Shown here: positions 1 through 12,220 of the stretch, one piece after another
Numbering within the stretch: position 1 is the stretch's first letter
Layout of the letters: every line of letters starts with the position of its first letter
Origin: Gnetum montanum
Lineage: Eukaryota; Streptophyta; Gnetopsida; Gnetales; Gnetaceae
DNA: 64,000 nucleotides
NCBI GenBank assembly: GCA_015680685.1
Contig: MNCI01004792.1
Coordinates: 88,558-152,557 of the forward strand
Reading direction: 5' to 3'
The notes under the pieces: generated by a model
The model's input: only the letters and a program-made list of their open reading frames with translations
Told to the model about the DNA's origin: nothing
Databases searched by the model: none
Program-made: the position numbers and the translations under genes

Positions 1-1150
1 ACAAAAGTTGAAAATCCAATGTAATGGTTGATGCATTATCAAGGATGCATGTGGTGAATTTCAGTGTACCTCATGTAGAAGGTATGGATGATTTTGCTTT
101 TTTTATGAGCATGATGTTGATTTTGGGTAGATTTGGAGGAGCCTCAAAGAGCCATTGATGAATAGGATAGACTAATGGAGGGACTATTATATTCAAGATG
201 AACTATTATTTAAGAATGACAAGGTATGTGTTCCTAATTATGGTTTTGGAAGAAGATTTTATTCAAAAAGCATTATAGTGATATGGAAGGTCACATGAGT
301 AGGGATAAAACATTGGAACTTATGGATAGTTACTATTTCTAGCCTAGTATAGCAACAAAACTTTTGAAATTTATGAAGAAATTCTTAACATATCAAAACT
401 TCAAACGAGGCAAAAGTCTGGATGGACACTATATGCCTTTGTTGATTCTTAAAGGTCCATGGGAAACTGTGTCAATGGACTTTGTGAGTGGTATTCCAAA
501 GACCAAAAGTGAGAATGATGTATTTTTTATTATAATTGATAGGTTCTGAAATATTATATCTCTTATTCCATGCAAGAAGGTAAGTGATGCTTCTCAATTT
601 ACATTTCTAGCATGTTGTAAAGTTACATGGTATTCCTTTAAATATTGTTAGTGATAGAGATTCCAAGTTCACAAGTAATTTTCGGAGGTCACTTTGGAAG
701 ATTTTTGGAACAAATTTGAATTTTTAAGTGCATATCATCCATAATATGATGGCCAAAAAGAGGTGGTGAATAAATCCTAGCTAAACATATTAAGATGTTT
801 ATGTGATAAATAGCCAAACAGGTAGAAAAACTTGTTGTATCATGTTGAGTTTTTGTATAATAATTCTTTTCCTATTGCTATTGGAAAAATCCCATTTGAT
901 AAAACCTATAAGTTTTCTCCAAAGATGGAGAACACTTTGAAGTGTTTTGATGCTGAAGCTCAACTTAGTATTGAGTTTCTGCAAGCAATAACGGATCTCC
1001 ATGCACAAGTAAATTTAAATCTTGAGAAGAAGATTGAAGATAGAGTCCTAAATAGGAATGAGGGCAAGAAAAATTCTGATCTTGCTATTGGTGAATTGGT
1101 TTGGATGCACTTGAAGAAGAAGTTGAGAGGTGTTCCCATTTCCAAATGAT
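1..1150 (+). mobile_element. Ty3/gypsy pol remnant (RNase H end plus integrase)
   Basis: This is a broken internal part of a Ty3/gypsy retrotransposon. Near 27-75 the frame reads VDALSRMHVV, the usual end of the RNase H domain. Near 285-340 GHMSRDKTLELM resembles the His/Cys zinc region at the integrase N-terminus. The stretch at 364-549 contains GPWETVSMDFVSGIPKTK and ends IIIDRF, the start of the integrase core around its first catalytic Asp. The stretch at 832-1149 has LYNNSFPIAIGKIPF and later LAIGELVWMHLKKK, the integrase C-terminal region. Stops and frameshifts separate all of these blocks, so nothing is expressible. The element enters from the left edge of the window. No LTR was identified on its right, and the tail after 1150 fades into unrecognised sequence. 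Assignment to Ty3 is firm; the lineage is not. Confidence 0.85.
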
Positions 1151-3202
1151 GCCACTACATAAGGAAGATAATGTCTCATAACTAACCTTGAGATTAGCAT
1201 GATAAGACCCCAAAAGAGCAAGCTATAATTAAAACTTGAAAGCACATGTTATAATAATGGACATGTCTTTTGAGGTGAGTCTTAGGGGTTTATTTGAAGG
1301 TATGTATACCTAAGCATTACAGGTCTATCAACATGGAGTTGCAAAGCCAATAAAGGTGATTAACAAAAGCTAGGTGAAGTGGAATAGGAAGAGAACTAGC
1401 CATCGCTTTTAGCCAGTTGTAGGCCTAACCATGGTGGTAGTTCTAGATTACCTTTAAGGGATAGATATTGAAGAAATAAAATCCTAAGGAATACTTAGAG
1501 CATGATCCAAATACATTATTTCATATCAATAAAGCATTTTTTTTCATTTTCCTTCTGCATTTTCCCTATCATCTTCCTTTATGCACAATGTCTAATATAA
1601 CATATATTTGATGTTTTCTATGACATCCAAGAATGGGATGTCACATTTGATATTGGAGCAAACTATGACCAAATGATCAATTAGAATCAAAGACTGACTA
1701 TAATCCAATGATGAACCATCGAGCCACAACCTAGGGAGAGTCATGGACCATCACCAAATGTATCATATGTTCAAGATGATCCATATCCTACCAACCAAGA
1801 TTCCTTAAAGAATACCAATGATTAGCAGATCTGATTATGACTCATCAAGATTCATCAATTAAAAGAGATATTGGTAAGACAAGGATACATTGGTCCAAGT
1901 AACTCTTGGCGATCTTGTAGTTCTGCTATAATGTTATATAATTAAGGTCATTGTTAAGTTCATTCCAAAAAATTAGTAACCATGAACCAAGTTGATGTTT
2001 CCTTCTTTGAAAATTAGTGTCCTAAGCACCTAACCCTTGTAAATTAGCAATATTCATCTCACCTAAGACCTATGCATTAGCAAGTTTAAGGAATTCAAAC
2101 TAGCCATAAGATCATCTCATTCCTACTCAACTAACAAGGGTTATTACCATGACACTCATAGGGAAAGTAATACTCAGTGAGTGATGTTGTCATAATCTTC
2201 TCTTTAGTACCTTACTAAGGTATAACCATGATCTAAGAAAATAAGCCTACATCATACTTGCCAATCTATAAGGTCAAAGTATTATATTCCCATCTAAAGG
2301 TTAATATATCATTTATAATTAAAACCCAAATCAGCTAGAAGTTATCATGTTGCCTATACATCAGCCTAGGAATATGAATTTGGCAAAATAAGCTATTTTA
2401 GTTTTTTCAAATCATGAAAATCCAACTTAGTTTTCATAGACTAAAACTATATCCAATGCATACTACTCTTCAACACAATTCTAATAGTATCAACTTCATC
2501 AAAATATAACTTATAGTTTAGGAGATATTACATTCCTCAATATCCATGCCATTTATTAAAATTTAATAATATTTAATTTTAGCAAAATAAAAATTAAATT
2601 CAATTTTTATTACTTTTTTGAATTTTTAATTTAAAATTTCATGGCCTAGGATTAAACTTATGACCTCTAAGTTATTGAACCCAAGTGTTAGGTCTCATCT
2701 AGCTAGCCACCTTGAGCTACTTCTTAATATTTAATAATCATTATTAAATTATATTTTAAAAATTAAAAAATATAATAAACTTTTTAGGCAGCTAGGCCCT
2801 ACAAGGACCTACATAGCCTTATACATGGCTATGCAGTCCTACATTGGGCTATGTTGGCCCATAAAGAGCCATGTAGCTCTTTCCAAGGCCACACAACCCT
2901 ACCTTGGGTAGTGCAACCCTAGGGACACACCCAAGTGTAGCCGAAGGCCACTTGCAACTACCTTGCAATCCAGGTCATTGTCCCTATTGTACCTATCTAT
3001 TACCTCTGTTCACCCACTATGCCTCTGGCTATCATGTATAGCCATTGCTACCACTTCCCAATGTCTACCATCACGCCTTACTAAATAAAATTAAATTATA
3101 AAAAAATTGTTGCCCACACAGCTCTACAAGGGCCACACAACCCCTTTATAGGGCTATGCCTCTAAGATTAAAGATGTAACTAAGATTAATTCTTATACTG
3201 TT
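1151..3202. other. Non-coding AT-rich stretch with degenerate GGCTATG/CACACAACCC repeats
   Basis: I see no gene here. The first part may be the decayed tail of the Ty3 element to its left. Between about 2790 and 3165 there is a locally GC-richer patch with loosely repeated words such as ggctatg, ccacacaaccc and ccttggg. This could be a decayed LTR or minisatellite. No boundaries can be set. Confidence 0.4.
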
Positions 3203-3544
3203 ATGGAGAATGTTAATGTAAATGAAAATCTTATGAGAAAAATTCTCTTTGAAATTGAGGTTAGATGTCTTAATAGTGGAAAGTGGATATACATCTTAAT
3301 TAATGGTGGTGACGAAGAGAGTGTGATTTCTTATAAATTTGTTACTAAATTTGGTTTGAATACATTTTTACATCCTAAGCCCTATAGATTTCATTGGCTC
3401 TTTAGTTATCATTTCAAAGAAGTAAAGGAGAGATACATTTTATCATTCAAGATTGATTCCTTTAGAGATCAAGGACATTATGACATTCTTCCTATAAGTA
3501 TCTCACCTCATCAACCTCAATTAATTTCCAAATCCTTAAGATAG
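3203..3544 (+). pseudogene. Ty3/gypsy aspartic protease remnant
   Basis: This open frame of 113 codons resembles the retropepsin region of plant Ty3/gypsy polyproteins. The match to the family pattern lies in ILINGGDEESVIS, where the active form has a D-S/G-G triad followed by N-V, and then KFGLNTFLHPKPYRFHWL, the family's conserved HPxPYxLxWL segment. The catalytic Asp position reads Asn (ING), so the protein would not be an active protease. No gag or RT is attached on either side. It is an isolated relic, possibly of the same broad family as the integrase remnant at the window's left end. The family call rests on motif recall, not on a search. Confidence 0.6.
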
Positions 3545-4677
3545 AAATCCCAATTAAAACAAGAAAGAAAAATACCTCTTTATTTTTGCTTACATAAACG
3601 AAATGCAGCACAAAATATAGTGAAAGTGATGTTCCAAGAAGAGACAATACTCAAGATCCTCATATCACTCCCCCTCACACAAGGCTCAAAGCCATATAAT
3701 AATGACTTTATTTCACTCCCTCACCCATGGCCAAATATGACTTGCAACAAGAGTGGTCAAGATGATTTTAACTATCCTCTTTTAAAATACTCTCTTCTCT
3801 CCCTTTCTAGATGTTCCAAAATTCATATTTTCTCTCTTTTCTCTCTTCAAAATGCTTAGTAAATTTTTTTTAATTTCCTCCATATCTTTCCTAAGCTCTT
3901 TTATACTAAAATATGTAGGTACCATACTTAGAAATACAACACAAAACTTACAATAGCTACAAATCTTCTTTAATTTATGAGTACAAAACACACATACCCA
4001 TAACCCCTTTTCTAGTTATGAGTACCAAATAAAAATACTAACAAACAATTTCATAACTTTCAGTATAGTTTTCAAATATCCACAAGAAAACTCAAAGAGA
4101 TTAAGAGTACCCACAAATAATTTGGAATATCCAAATAGATCCAACAAGAAATATGAAAATCCAAAATGTGATTCTCATAATTCTTTCAAATCTTAGCTAC
4201 TCAAAGCTAATGAATATCTTAAACAATAACATTTTCCAATAACAAATATAATTGATCAACATAAAGGACCAAAATAAGGTTAATCAAATCTTAATTGGGC
4301 ATGAAAAATAACATCAACTAAAATTATAGACCAAAATGAAATTTGAGATGAGTTAATTCCTTTGTTGTAATGTAGATAATTCTTCTCCTTGGGTAAATTA
4401 CCTTCAAATAAAATTCTTTAATACCAATATGGTATGGACACATATTCATCAATCCTTAATTAATGTCCAAATCCAACAAATAACAAGAACCTAATTGAAA
4501 ACATGAAAAGAAACAACTCTTTATTATTGATTGTAAGGATGAAAATACAAAGACCAAAAAAGCAATGTTCCAAGGAAAAACAAGAATTCAAGATCCTCTC
4601 ACACTCACAACGACAAACACACAATAGCTAAGAAGACTTACAAGAGTGCTCAAGGTATGATCACTCTCTCAACTCTT

Positions 4678-4678
<1 letters not shown>
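3545..4678. repeat. Two diverged copies of an unidentified dispersed repeat
   Basis: Segments near 3545-3680 and 4470-4640 align loosely: both contain a ctctttatt-rich stretch, then gatgttccaag or caatgttccaag, then caagatcctc about 25 bases later. Both are followed by an acaagagtg(g/c)tcaag word near 3750 and 4640. They look like old copies of the same element or LTR. No coding sequence is visible. Confidence 0.45.

Positions 4679-4735
<57 letters not shown>
4679..4735. repeat. (CT)n microsatellite
   Basis: An uninterrupted run of about 28 CT units. The minus strand is open across it and gives an Arg-Glu repeat, which is a by-product of the dinucleotide and not a gene. Confidence 0.98.
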
Positions 4736-4738
<3 letters not shown>

Positions 4739-4865
4739 CTTACCCTTCTCTTAGGTCTTGATGTTTGTTTATATATTTTGAAGTGACTCTTCATCTTTCC
4801 TTGGTGCCCATTTACAAAAATATGCCTATTGGATCTCACCTTAGTATACATCTTAAAAGAGTAAA

Positions 4866-5074
4866 GACATCTTTTTCAAGAGTTAAAATAGTTTTAGAAA
4901 AGGTATCTTTGGCCTAGGGAAGACATCTTTCATGAGACTGGAAATTGCAAAGAAGACATATTTCATCTAGAGTAGATGTCTTGCACTATATAAAAGATGT
5001 CTTTCCTACTAGAAAATACATCTTTCAAAGAAATAAGATATCTTTTCTAGTAACATTGTCAACCACAAGATGTC
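4866..5074. repeat. Periodic GACATC/GATGTC array, related to copia LTR U3
   Basis: Copies of GACATC, GATGTC or one-base variants start at about 4866, 4902, 4922, 4955, 4975, 4996, 5017, 5037 and 5069. The spacings are about 20 or 33-36 bp. The same words and spacing occur in the copia LTRs at 6818-7074 and 11313-11555. This is probably the U3 of a related, more decayed LTR. LTR ends could not be found here. Confidence 0.6.
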
Positions 5075-6625
5075 TATTCTAAAGCCCAAGTAACTCCCAC
5101 AAGCTCCATAGGTTCCAAAACATCATAAATTCAACAAGGACATGTCAAAATACACATACAACACACACAAAGATATGAAACACACTAAGGATTAATACAT
5201 TGAACTAGGTAAAATCCTCATCAAACTTACAATCCTCATAAATTTAGGAAGAATTATGAAGCACAATTATAATAAAGTTTAGAATTACAATATTGCTCCT
5301 CACTGATGAGATTTTGGTCTATTGGAGTTACCACAAGTGGAAAGACATAGAAAAAAACTACAACATGATATCACATCCACTAATGAGTTGAAGAAAGAAT
5401 TAATAGGTGATAATACTAAATATTGGATGCTATAAAGATCCCTAGTTTAAAAACCTAGGTTTATAAGAAGGCTTATGAGGAACAAGACTAAAGCATGGGA
5501 TAAGTTAAATGAAGATATTATGAAGATGACTTCAAATAATTGTGAAATACCTATGTGAAGATCCACAAAAGTAGAAAATATTTGTAATATGAGATAACCC
5601 TAAGGTATCCCATATAAATTCAACCTAAAAGTATACCATCAAGTAGTATCAACATTTTAGAATAATTAAAAAGGAAAATTTCTATGGGAACCATAGTATA
5701 ATATGAGGGTTTATGATAACTAAAAAATAGAAAAATGAAAGATTAGTTAAGGAAATAACTAATTATCAACATGATACATAACCACTCAAGCTCTCAACCA
5801 ACAACCAAGGATATCAATCTTTACCATTTTCCTACTTCATGAAACACGTCACAAAAGAATTTGTAGCCATCTAAGATGTAGGAAGGAGAATCAATCATAG
5901 TAAAGAAAAATACCAAGAAAGGATCTATTATCTATTATTTTTCCTTCTAAAAATAGAAACTTGATTCCACATGTCAAAAGAAAATGGAAAATGACAAGAT
6001 AAATAATTTCAAACTATGATCAATCACTAAAATGAGAACATGATATGGTAGAAAATATTTTCTAAGTTTTAAAATCAAAATTCAGGTTGATCTTGAAACT
6101 ATAAATCATAACTACTTAGGGATTAGTACTAATCATGGTTCCATTTCATGTAGAGTTTTTTCACAATTCCCAATGTAAAGACTTTATAACTAGGATCCAC
6201 TATAGAAAATGATAAAATAAGGAAATCCAGTCTTAAGGCTATGTTACTTAGAACAAAAGAATTGAAATTCCATAATACAAAAAAATGAAATGTTAGCCCA
6301 CAAGCAATAAATAGTGAAGGAGGATAATCAAGTAAAATAAGCACGAAGAATTACCCCATATATTACAAAAAAGGAAAAAAGAAAAATATATGAAGGAAGC
6401 TCCTGACTATCAAAATTGGAATGTGAAATTATGTGATTATGTGAAAAAAGAATTTTACTAGGGCTGCATGATAAACTCTTTATGTTTCTAATTGGGAAAC
6501 TTAGATGGAAACATCAATCAAATCTCATTTAATGCATTTTGGTTACATGACTTCCAAGACAACTTAATAAGGAAGTCATCACAATAATCAATCTTAACTT
6601 TTTAAATTCATGATGTTATTTCTAT
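5075..6625. other. Intergenic AT-rich DNA, no gene seen
   Basis: I recognise no coding sequence. A short word near 5237-5285 (gaagaattatgaagca followed by an aaagtttaga word) recurs near 12983-13025, on the far side of the copia element. It is probably another dispersed repeat. Confidence 0.5.
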
Positions 6626-7754
6626 TGACCTTTTGGTATGTTAAAACATTAAGAAAAATGGAGAACAAGGTTGTTTATGTGGTTGTTGTGTTTGCATCCC
6701 AAGAACTTGGATTTGGAAAAAAGGAGAGCTCAAGGACATCTATAATAAAGCAAGTAGAAAATTCAAAAAGCATGGACAAGGAACAAAGATTTCAAAGTGT
6801 AGAGGAAACCCAAGAAAGATGTCTAAAAGAAATAGCAGACATCTTGGTCAAAGTGAAGAAAAATCAATAAAGACATCTCCCTAATGTCAAAGATGTATTG
6901 GCTGAATGGAAGGCTTCTCAAAAAAAGACATCTCTAAAAAATAGCAGATGTCTTTCTAGTTAAAAAGGCATCTTCATAAAGACATCTATGCAAAGACATC
7001 TTTCTAGTAGAGAATACATCTCTCGCAAATGAAGGTCTAATACAAAAAGACCTCTTAGCCTTAAAGAAGATGTCTCTAATGATTTTTAGATAGCCATTAC
7101 ATGAATTTTGAGGTAATTTCAGAAACATGTTGGCTATAAGAAGACTTCAATCCATTTGAAAATGTGCAAGCATTGTATACTATCAAGTGTCACTATCAAG
7201 CAATCATTGTTATCATCATTCTCTTGTTATTGCTCCTTATTATACTATCTTTTATCTATTGTAATTGGTCAAAGTGAGTTGTATCTCAAAGTACAAGGAT
7301 CAACAAACTTAGTTGCATTAATTCCTTGTAATTGTTGTTTTCTTTTGTTACCTTGTGGGATTGATGTGCTTCTTGTGGGAAGGCATCTTGCTTGAGCTTG
7401 TTGGGATCCTACAAGATTGACTATTGGTGTAGCATCACAACACTCTTAAGTAGAGCTCAAGTTGTAAAGGTTTTGGGATCCTGGAAACCACATTCTAAGC
7501 TTGTTAGGACCTTGTGGATTTAAGTGAATTCATTACATCAAATAACTTTAGAACAGAACTTAGAGCCTATATAGGGTATGATATCCTTCAAACCACATTT
7601 TGAGAGCAATAAAGTTTGAAGGTGTGCTAGAAAACTACCCTCTAAGTGTGGACTATCCAAGTTGGGAAACCACATTAATTTTTGTGTGTGCTTTATTTCA
7701 AAGAATTTTTAATTTAGAGAACTTATTCATCCCCCTCCTTTTAAGTTCAACAAT
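6626..7754 (+). repeat. 5' LTR of Ty1/copia element
   Basis: This segment is repeated in direct orientation at 11122-12220. It begins TGACCTTTTGGTATG and ends near TTCAACA, so it has the TG...CA ends of an LTR, and is about 1.13 kb long. Its first half (U3 side) holds twelve GACATC/GATGTC-type sites with 20, 14 or 34-bp spacing. A third copy lies in reverse orientation at 40433-48077, where it is interrupted. The proposed 3' end sits nine bases before a copia-type primer-binding site, which supports this boundary. Confidence 0.85.
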
Positions 7755-7763
7755 CCTCAAGTG

Positions 7764-7775
7764 GTATTAAAGCCT
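7764..7775 (+). other. Copia primer-binding site (initiator tRNA-Met type)
   Basis: TGGTATTAAAGC lies just inside the 5' LTR. The usual plant copia site is TGGTATCAGAGC, complementary to initiator tRNA-Met; this copy has two changes from it. Its position fits its role as the minus-strand priming site. Confidence 0.75.
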
Positions 7776-7819
7776 GGTACTCTTCTTTGTCATCAACTTC
7801 AAAAGTTAAAAATGGAGGG

Positions 7820-8735
7820 AACATCTTATAGAAAGTCATCCATTTTTTATGGATTCAAGTTCACCTATTGGAAATCTAGGATGCAAGGATTATTTTAATC
7901 TATGGAGCTTGAAGTTTAGGGGTCCATCCTTGAAGGCTACATTCTGCCTATTGATAGCTCCACCGAAACCATCAAGCCCTACAACAAATGGACACAAGAG
8001 GAGAAAGATAAGTTTATGCTTGACTCAAAAGCAAAAAATTATTTGTATTGTGCTTTGAATAAATCTAAGTTTAATAGAGTAGTAGGTTGTAAAAAAACTA
8101 GAGAAATTTGACAAACATTAGAAGCTACTTATGAAGCAACCTCTATTGTTAAGCAATCTAAATTTTTAGTTTTGCAAAGTGAATATGATAGGCTTAAAAT
8201 GAAAGAAGGTGAGAAAATAAAAGATTAATTCTCTAGAGAAAATGATATTATTGTAGCCATTAGAGGTATTGGTAAAGATTTTTTCAAAAGTGATGTCATC
8301 ATTAGAATGATTAGAACACTCTAACTAGAGTTCAAACCAAAGGTCATGGCCATGGAGAAAATCAAAGATTTTTCAACTCTAAAATTTGAAGAGCTTCAAA
8401 GTTCTCTCATTTCTTATCAAATGAATTTCATACACAAAGGAGCTATCTAAGAAAAACCCATTGCTCTAAATACTACCTCCAAGGATAAAGAGCTCACTAA
8501 GCATGATGAGGGTAGTGAAGGTTAGATTGCCTTACTGTGAAGGAAGCTACAATGATTGATAACAAGAAGAAGCAAGGGATTAAATTATCAAAGATCCAAT
8601 CTATTCAAAGGTAAAGAAATAGGTAAAAATTTTATAAATTCTAACCTTGATTTCTCTTCTATAGAATGTTGGATTTGTGGTGGAAGAGGTGATATGGCCT
8701 TCGAATGTCCTAGCAATAGTAGGTTGTAGCAAAAG
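7820..8735 (+). pseudogene. Ty1/copia gag remnant (UBN2-like) with altered zinc knuckle
   Basis: Reading across frameshifts and stops, the region gives KFTYWKSRMQG, the conserved N-terminal copia Gag pattern, then LEATYEATSIVKQSKF and LQSEYDRLKMKEGEKI, then KVMAMEKIKDFSTLKFEEL. These match the order and spacing of the UBN2 gag family. Near 8673-8715 the frame reads CWICGGRGDMAFECP. This is a CCHC knuckle layout in which the His position reads Asp, so zinc binding would be impaired. Several stops (near 7897, 8111, 8228 and 8324, for example) make it a pseudogene. In an active element Gag forms the particle that packages the RNA. No protease, integrase or RT follows. Confidence 0.75.
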
Positions 8736-11103
8736 GGTAGATCCAATGATGAGGAATTGAAAAAAGACCAACTTCTACATAAGTTTGGATGATGATGAAC
8801 AAAGTGAAGAGGAAATAGATTAATCTACCAAAGATTCTCAACTCATATGCATGGCTCTAATAGAGGAAGTTTCATCCCAAGCTACTAATGATCTACAAGG
8901 TAAAAATGATAAAGGTATAGTGAATTATGAGAAGGGATTCTCATCCTTCATTACTTAATTAGAAAGGTAAAGAAATTTTTGAATAGAAAAATTTATGCAA
9001 TTCACACTAAGTTAAAAGGATAAATCTCATACATAAGATCTGAGATTCAAAAGCTAACCTCTTTTAACAAGGATTGCAGAGATATTCTAGGAGGAGAAAC
9101 ACACAAAAGTTAGCCTAGGAATGAAAATGAAGAAAAAGTCTCATAAGAGGGTACAAGATGGAGCACCAACACAATCAAGTCTAATAATGTCATTTGTAAA
9201 GATAATAATTTATTTTTTTGTAAAAATTATGGTGGTAAACGAAATCTTGGTTATTCTCATGATGATCAAAATTAAGATTGATGCTTGGGCTTGTCAAAAA
9301 GGTTCTAGTAGGAATATTTTGTAGATAACAATAGCTAAGAATGAAAAGAAATGGAGAATTAAAATTGTCTCAAAGACACAAATGATCCAATAAGTGAATG
9401 AAGAACATCATTAATTAGAATCATCATACAAAAGATCTAATGTAAGTGAACCAAAAGGTAAGGAGGTACTTCATGATAGAGGACCTCATCTAAAACTTCA
9501 TTGGTCTTCCTACTCTCTATTACAAGCAAGGTAAGTCAAGCTAAGTTTCTATCTCCTTGATTGCTAAATTATGAATCCTAAATTATTTATTACATATAAG
9601 GAATTTTTTCTCTTGATCAGTTCTTATAAGAGATTCTTTTTTTTTTGAATAATTTTTTGTAGTATTCTGTATGTGCATATAAGCATGTTTTTCTGAAAGT
9701 TTGTGGTGTGGCATTTAAACTAAATTTATTAGATAGTTACTTTGGCTACATTCACAATGAACTATACATTGTTATATTTCTTTTGAATATTCAAGATTTT
9801 AAATTGGTTTCTTTGATAAAAATCATGAATGTTTTGAAGAAACTTTTTCAAAAGAATTATCAATACTAATAGGAGAATCTAGTCTCCACCCTTGATTTTA
9901 ACATTGGTTTTTAGGGTTGGTACTTTGATGAGAGAATATTAAGTTGAATCAAAAAGAGCTTTAGAATCTACACTTTTGCAAGAGGAGGGAGGGGAGCCTA
10001 TATCTAATCATCAATTATCATTCAAGGAGGCATCAATATAGGGGGATTTATTTAATTCTTTTACTGAAAGTCACTATAGTAGCAAAACTTCATTTCAACT
10101 CTCCCTCATCAAAAAATGAGCAAAGGAGAGCCTTTTTCTGGTAATATTTTATGATTTTTTTAAAAGAAGATCCTTATTGATAAATTCTCATGAAATGTTT
10201 ATGACCTAACTTGAGAGCTCTATTGGTTCTATTTCTTTTTAAGTACCTAAGATCCTTAGTGCATATTTACTAAGAAGTACTCACCTTTGATTATCTCAAG
10301 TACTCCAATTGGTACTTGAAATGGTGTTTCCAATTTCTTTTGAGAAAACCTAAAGTATACCTATATAGATAGATATTTTTTTTGGATAAGTAAATGTTTG
10401 GTTGTGGTTGCTCTTTTATACATTTAGGGTGTTAGAATGTGTTGCTTTATTTGTTATCATGTTTTTACACATTTTACCTTTTTGTATTAAGAAACTATAC
10501 CTTGTGTTAATCTTTGGTGTTAGCTCCATTAATAAGCATTTATAATCAAATATTTTTGGTACTGTTAGATTAGTTAGTTTTATGAATGTATGTGCACAAT
10601 GAGATTTCCTTTTATATATGTATGGTTGTATATTCTTATGGAAAAATCATCTTTTCTAAAAATCCTTAAGTTAAACCTTTTCATATATGTTAATCTACAT
10701 AGTTTCAATTTGGAGCTACTATTTAATTGATTTCTCAAAAGGCTCCTTGTCTTTGAGATAATATATTCATTGAAAATCCTAGACTTGTTGTGAATCTTAG
10801 GGTGAAAAAATAAAGGGTTTCTCATGATATAAATAATTTTACTATAATAATCCTATGGAATGTCTGAATGTTGAATCATTTTTGTAGATGCTTGAACTTT
10901 TGACTTTGCTACAAATCCTTCATGAGTAGTAATCCACATGCAATGGCTTTCTATATGTTTTTGTTCTAAAATGACATATCCTTAGTAACAAATTTTGCAT
11001 CCTTTTTGTTCATGTCCAAAAATGGGGAGAAGTTCTTAGTAGCCATATTGTGCTTATTATATTGAGATTATACTAACCCATTTTCTTAAGTTTTTCACAT
11101 TAC
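8736..11103 (+). other. Copia internal region without recognisable pol
   Basis: This fills the space between gag and the 3' LTR. An acidic stretch near 8785-8820 (DDEQSEEEID) resembles the segment after the zinc knuckle in some copia Gag proteins. I found no integrase HHCC, no RT (Y/F)xDD and no RNase H motif in any frame. At about 2.4 kb it is too short for a complete copia pol, so the element is a deletion derivative or a gag-only lineage. Confidence 0.6.
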
Positions 11104-11118
11104 CAAAAAGGGGGAGAT
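11104..11118 (+). other. Copia polypurine tract
   Basis: The purine run AAAAAGGGGGAGA lies immediately upstream of the start of the 3' LTR. This is the expected place for the plus-strand primer. Confidence 0.75.
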
Positions 11119-11121
11119 TAT

Positions 11122-12220
11122 TGATCTTTTGGTATGTCAAAACGTTAAGAAAAATAACGAACAAGGTTGTTTGTGTGGTTGTTATGTTTGTAGCCCAAGA
11201 TTTTAGATTTGTACAAAAGGAGAGCTTAAGGACATCTATAAGAAAGTAAGCAGAGATTCAAAAAGCATTGAAAAGAAATGAAGATTTCAAAGTGTAGAGA
11301 AAACTCAAGAAAGACTTCTCCAAGAAATAGTGGATGTCTTGGCCAAAGCAAAGGAAAATTAGTAAATACGTCTCCCTGATGTCAAATATGTCTTGGCGGA
11401 ATAGAAGGTTGCTCAAACGAAGATGTCTCAAAAAAATAGCAAACATCTTTCTAGTGAAAAATACATATTCATGAAGACATCTTTCCAATAGAGAAAATGT
11501 CTCTCTCAAATGAATGTCTAATGCAAAAAGATGTGTCAACCTCAAAGAAGACATCTCCAGTGATTGTTAGATGGTTTTTGCATGAATTTTGAGGTGATTT
11601 CAGAAACATATTAGTTGGCTATAAGAAGACTTCATACCATTGGGAAATATGCAAGCTAATTATATACTATCAAGTGTCACTGTCAATCAATCATTGTTAT
11701 CATCATTCTTTTGTTATTGCTCCTCATTGTACTATCTTTTGTCTCTTGTAATTGGTCAAAGTGAGCTATCTCTCAAACTACAAGGACAAGAAAACTTACT
11801 TGCATTCATTCCTTGTAATTGTTGTTCTCTTTTTTTGCCCTACAAGGTTGATGTGCTTCTTGCAAGAAGGCATCTTGCTTGAACTTGTCAAGATCTTGTG
11901 GGATTGAGTGTTGGTGTAGTGCCACAACACTCCAAAATGGAGCTCAAGTTGTAAAGGTTGTGGGATCCTAGAAACCACATTATAAGCTTGTTGGAACCTT
12001 GTAGGGATGAGTGGATTCGTTAATTTGAATCACTTTGGAGTGAAGCTTAGAGCTTGTACAGGGTGTAGTTCCCTTCAAACCACATTTTAAGAGCAACAAA
12101 GTTCAGAGGTGTGCTAGCGAACTACCCTCCAAGTATGGACTACCTATGTTGGGGAACCACATTAATTTTTGTGTGTGCTTTATTTAAAAGAATTTTTAAT
12201 TTGGGAAACTTATTCATCCT
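11122..12220 (+). repeat. 3' LTR of Ty1/copia element
   Basis: This is the direct repeat of 6626-7754. It starts TGATCTTTTGGTATG and retains the array of GACATC/GATGTC-like sites at 11313-11555, with the same 20 and 34-bp spacing. The 3' end is unclear: the sequence runs into a C-rich tract (12216-12252) and an ambiguous base N at 12253, so the target-site duplication cannot be tested. Many point differences from the 5' LTR indicate an old insertion. Confidence 0.8.

Noticed and set aside
4669-4851. Minus-strand open frame with a long Arg-Glu repeat
   Set aside because: It is only the translation of the (CT)n microsatellite.
4866-7074. CRISPR-like reading of the regularly spaced short repeats
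   Set aside because: The repeated word is only 6-8 bp, the intervals are 14, 20 or 34 bp with no conserved spacer size, and the context is a plant LTR.
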